From Desulfurococcales archaeon (GTDB lineage Archaea > Thermoproteota > Thermoprotei_A > Sulfolobales > Acidilobaceae): a stretch of 25,783 nucleotides of DNA. The position numbers were made by a program, and so were the translations under genes. Under the pieces are notes generated by a model. It was given only the letters and a program-made list of their open reading frames with translations. It ran no database searches and was not told the origin of the DNA. Of the stretch, positions 24,125 through 25,783 are shown piece by piece; within the stretch, counting starts at the first letter, position 1, and each line of letters begins with the position of its first letter. The DNA lies in the NCBI GenBank assembly GCA_015521095.1, contig WAOU01000010.1, positions 1 through 25,783 of the forward strand, written 5' to 3'.

Positions 24125-24589
24125 ATGGTATTTCATAGCGTGATACATGGTAATAGCTCGGTGAAAATGGCAGTGGTCGACGACAACTGCAGAGGAGTCT
24201 TCAAGGGAATAGTATTTAGTGGAAAAGGAGAAGGAGCATTCTATGTAAGCATCTATGCTAAACAATTCCGCAGCGCCCTGGAATTTACTCCGTATCCAGG
24301 AACAATGAATGTAAAGCTTCTGGACAATGTGGATTTATTTAATTCATGTCTAGAATATACTCCAAAGAAAATCATAGAACCTCCAAACATAGAAGGTACA
24401 AAGCTTGCTAGGGTAATAGCGTATCCTCTACGAGTCAATGGATATAACGTATGGGCTGTCAGGCCAGAGATAACAATCTATAAGAATGACGTCGTCGAAC
24501 TCATCTCCGATAAGTATCTTAGAGCATTGCTTAATGTCAAAGACGGAGACATAGTCTATGTCTCCTTATCATACAAGCAGGAAGGATAA
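24125..24589 (+). CDS. ribK: CTP-dependent riboflavin kinase
   Basis: The 154-residue protein contains FKGIVFSGKGEGAFYVSIY near residue 26 and FTPYPGTMNVKL near 54, the two signatures of the archaeal riboflavin kinase (DUF120) family. This family makes FMN using CTP instead of ATP. The later segments RVIAYPLRV and VEL(I/S)SDKYLRALLNVKDGDIV agree. The length is near the usual 130-140 plus a short N-terminal extension. ATG 24125 is the annotated start but has no ribosome site; ATG 24167 (residue 15) would remove the part not seen in relatives. It is transcribed alone from the AT-rich gap shared with the surface-protein gene. Confidence 0.92.
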   Translation: MVFHSVIHGNSSVKMAVVDDNCRGVFKGIVFSGKGEGAFYVSIYAKQFRSALEFTPYPGTMNVKLLDNVDLFNSCLEYTPKKIIEPPNIEGTKLARVIAYPLRVNGYNVWAVRPEITIYKNDVVELISDKYLRALLNVKDGDIVYVSLSYKQEG

Positions 24590-24597
24590 GGCAAGAA

Positions 24598-24681
24598 TGA
24601 TGTAGGGCCGCGTGGAAGCCGTCCCCGACTCATCGCCCGGAGTATTCCGGCCTCGTCGCGGGGCGGGGGGGACGCGGCCCC
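24598..24681 (-). ncRNA. Candidate H/ACA box guide RNA (pseudouridylation)
   Basis: This GC-rich block in AT-rich surroundings folds on the minus strand as a single archaeal H/ACA hairpin. The basal stem is 24680-24672 with 24613-24605 (9 bp), followed by a 5x5 pocket (CCCCC 24671-24667, CUUCC 24618-24614). An interrupted upper stem of about 10 bp follows (24666-24655 with 24619-24629). A kink-turn comes next (GA 24654-24653 opposite GA 24631-24630, with three-base bulge GAU), then apical hairpin CCGGA/UCCGG. An ACA box (24603-24601) follows the basal stem; 15 nt separate it from the upper stem, within the known 14-16 rule. A TATA-like AAATTATATGG lies about 25 bases before its 5' end. Confidence 0.65.
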
Positions 24682-24705
24682 ATAGCAGTAGTTATCAAGA
24701 TTATA

Positions 24706-24716
24706 CCATATAATTT
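24706..24716 (-). promoter_or_regulatory. TATA-like box for the H/ACA RNA
   Basis: AAATTATATGG on the minus strand is centred at 24711 and predicts initiation near 24686, just before the basal stem of the candidate RNA. It overlaps the stop codon of the upstream orphan gene by one to two bases, so the RNA could also be cut from that mRNA. Confidence 0.45.
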
Positions 24717-25554
24717 ACCCTTTAATCCAATCTGAAGCTCCTTCTATTTTGGCGCGAGATCTTAGAAATATCATATCTATAGCTACATAAACAATAGAGA
24801 CATCTAGATAATTTGGTTTGCATTTTTTCATGCAATGGTTTCTATCATATAGTAATTCTTTTGCATCATCTTTACTGGTCTTAACTTCTATTAGATATCC
24901 ATTAACTTCATTTTTAGGTGAAATATTAATTACAAAATAATCAAAACACGTCTTATGACCTTGTTGTCTAAAACAGGTAGTTAGGCATTCTATTTCGTCT
25001 AAGAGATTAATGAACTCTTTTTCATGAACAAAGCAGGCCTTTTCACTCTTTATCGAATTTACAAGTCTTTCTCCATCTAAGGTAATCGAACAAAGACGTT
25101 TTATATAATCTGTTCTATAATTATCATTAAGGAGTATGGATGATATGTATTCACCTGGATCGACACACTCAACTTCATTGATTTCTTGTAAGTTACCGTC
25201 TTTAGTTTTCCTCGTATAATAGGTCTTTCTTCTAATTATTTTAACATTCTTTGGTAGTAACAAACCTTTATTAAACCAAACACCTTCAAAACGTATATCT
25301 CCTTTGTAAGGTCGTCCGGGTATTGGAACATATAAATCTAGTAGACGTGCGATAATGTTTTTACGAGTATTGGCACAGAACTCAGTTCTTGCAATAATAC
25401 AATTACCGAGTTTCTCTTGACTGTTAGCATACTTTTCTAAGAGTTTCTTTATTGAGAGCTCGGCGACAAAACCCCGTAAATGGGATATGTATGGTACTAA
25501 CTCGTGTTCTATTATATCAGTTAAGTCGTATGTTAGCGTCAATTGCTCACCCAT
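24715..25554 (-). CDS. Orphan PD-(D/E)XK nuclease-like protein with cysteine pairs
   Basis: I do not know the family of this 279-residue protein. A possible nuclease core is visible: Glu32 in the first helix, then Asp205 in CFDYFVI and Glu223-x-Lys225 in GYLIEVKTS, the D-(x)n-ExK arrangement of the PD-(D/E)XK fold. Ten cysteines are present, including C190-x3-C194, C203 and C241-x3-C245 around the core. These could bind zinc or an Fe-S cluster, as in Cas4-type nucleases, but this is inference. The gene is far richer in A and T than its neighbours, leaderless (TATA-like AATTATAAAAC 25 bases before the ATG), and alone, all signs of recent acquisition. It lies upstream of the guide RNA on the same strand. 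Confidence 0.65.
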   Translation of the reverse strand: MGEQLTLTYDLTDIIEHELVPYISHLRGFVAELSIKKLLEKYANSQEKLGNCIIARTEFCANTRKNIIARLLDLYVPIPGRPYKGDIRFEGVWFNKGLLLPKNVKIIRRKTYYTRKTKDGNLQEINEVECVDPGEYISSILLNDNYRTDYIKRLCSITLDGERLVNSIKSEKACFVHEKEFINLLDEIECLTTCFRQQGHKTCFDYFVINISPKNEVNGYLIEVKTSKDDAKELLYDRNHCMKKCKPNYLDVSIVYVAIDMIFLRSRAKIEGASDWIKG

Positions 25555-25570
25555 AATTATTAATTATTAT

Positions 25571-25583
25571 AGTTTTATAATTT
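25571..25583 (-). promoter_or_regulatory. TATA box giving a leaderless start for the orphan gene
   Basis: AAATTATAAAACT on the minus strand is centred about 23-25 bases before the ATG at 25554, and no ribosome site precedes that ATG. Both point to a leaderless mRNA. Confidence 0.5.
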
Positions 25584-25624
25584 AGTTATGTTAATATTTT
25601 ATATTAAATTATAAGAAAAATGTT

Positions 25625-25783
25625 CTATGCTTTGCGTGGTTTTTCTCCTAGTTTCCTCATGAGTAGTCTGGCGGCTACTATTAGGGGGTCCCATACGGGT
25701 GCTAGTGGTGGTGCGTATCCGATGTCGCTGAAGAATAGGTCCCATACAGTTGCTCTTGTTGTGAGTAGTGAAGCAATAACGTT
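25625..25783 (-). CDS. CoA-disulfide reductase/NADH oxidase-like enzyme, C-terminal end (cut by window edge)
   Basis: The last 52 codons of a minus-strand gene are inside the window. They end in a helix and the segment DIGYAPPLAPVWDPLIVAARLL, which closely resembles the dimerisation-domain end of CoA-disulfide reductases and related NADH oxidases (pattern DLxYAPPxxPVWDP(I/V)xxAA). Such flavoenzymes reduce CoA disulfide, polysulfide or oxygen with NAD(P)H in thermophilic archaea. The FAD- and NAD-binding parts lie outside the window, so the assignment rests on this tail alone. Confidence 0.65.
   Translation of the reverse strand, partial: NVIASLLTTRATVWDLFFSDIGYAPPLAPVWDPLIVAARLLMRKLGEKPRKA

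Noticed and set aside
24605..24680. Reading the GC-rich block as a plus-strand RNA or a ribK terminator
   Set aside because: The palindromic stems fold on both strands, but only the minus strand has ACA after the stem, the kink-turn in the right orientation, and a TATA-like box at the right distance.
1..25783. CRISPR arrays, insertion sequences, rRNA genes, replication origin
   Set aside because: I saw no regularly spaced repeats, transposase, rRNA sequence, or clustered origin-binding boxes with a Cdc6/Orc gene.

Overview
The window looks like chromosomal DNA of a hyperthermophilic crenarchaeon (Thermoproteota), probably of the Desulfurococcales type; I cannot name the genus. The signs are archaeal core genes (archaeal DNA primase large subunit, Hjc resolvase, Elf1 zinc ribbon, geranylgeranylglyceryl phosphate synthase, CTP-type riboflavin kinase, tRNA wybutosine enzymes), TATA-type promoters often sitting about 25 bases from leaderless starts, many GTG/TTG starts behind GGAGG/GGTGA sites, and heavy use of ATA, AGA/AGG and CTA codons. 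Genes are tightly packed on both strands, with short operons and no insertion sequence, rRNA or CRISPR array.

Layout. 1-2150: a minus-strand pair (elf1, then the start of the archaeal lipid gene GGGP synthase) diverges from ahcY; a minus-strand tRNA-Met(CAU) follows. 2150-5460: an AT-rich orphan gene, an eight-CBS-domain protein, and a small zinc-ribbon protein with a structured leader. 5590-9060: a VIT1/CCC1-like membrane protein, an M20 peptidase and a pyruvoyl decarboxylase (AdoMet/arginine), then a diverging nucleoside-phosphorylase-like gene with a small helical partner. 9089-11945: the classic stomatin/NfeD-protease pair, diverging from hjc. 11994-15670: a PIN-KH-ATPase, a shrunken metal-site-less amidohydrolase-like protein, and thiI. 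15760-18740: a poorly known block (150-aa unknown, HhH-GPD-like protein with eight C-terminal cysteines, beta-rich protein, small winged-helix-like protein). 18785-21228: trm5-like and taw3 (wyosine tRNA modification) converging on, and overlapping, priL. 21414-24589: MmgE/PrpD enzyme, a heavily N-glycosylatable membrane-anchored surface protein, and ribK. 24598-25783: a GC-rich candidate H/ACA guide RNA, an AT-rich orphan PD-(D/E)XK-like protein with cysteine pairs, and the C-terminus of a CoA-disulfide reductase/NADH oxidase-like enzyme.

Most genes are housekeeping: tRNA modification (thiI, trm5-like, taw3, the guide RNA), DNA replication and repair (priL, hjc, possibly the HhH-GPD-like protein), methyl and polyamine metabolism (ahcY, speH) and membrane quality control (stomatin/NfeD). 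The most notable less-explained items are the predicted H/ACA RNA at 24598-24681, the orphan nuclease-like gene beside it, the eight-cysteine HhH-GPD-like protein, and the catalytically empty amidohydrolase relative. All family calls are from reading motifs; no database search was run.
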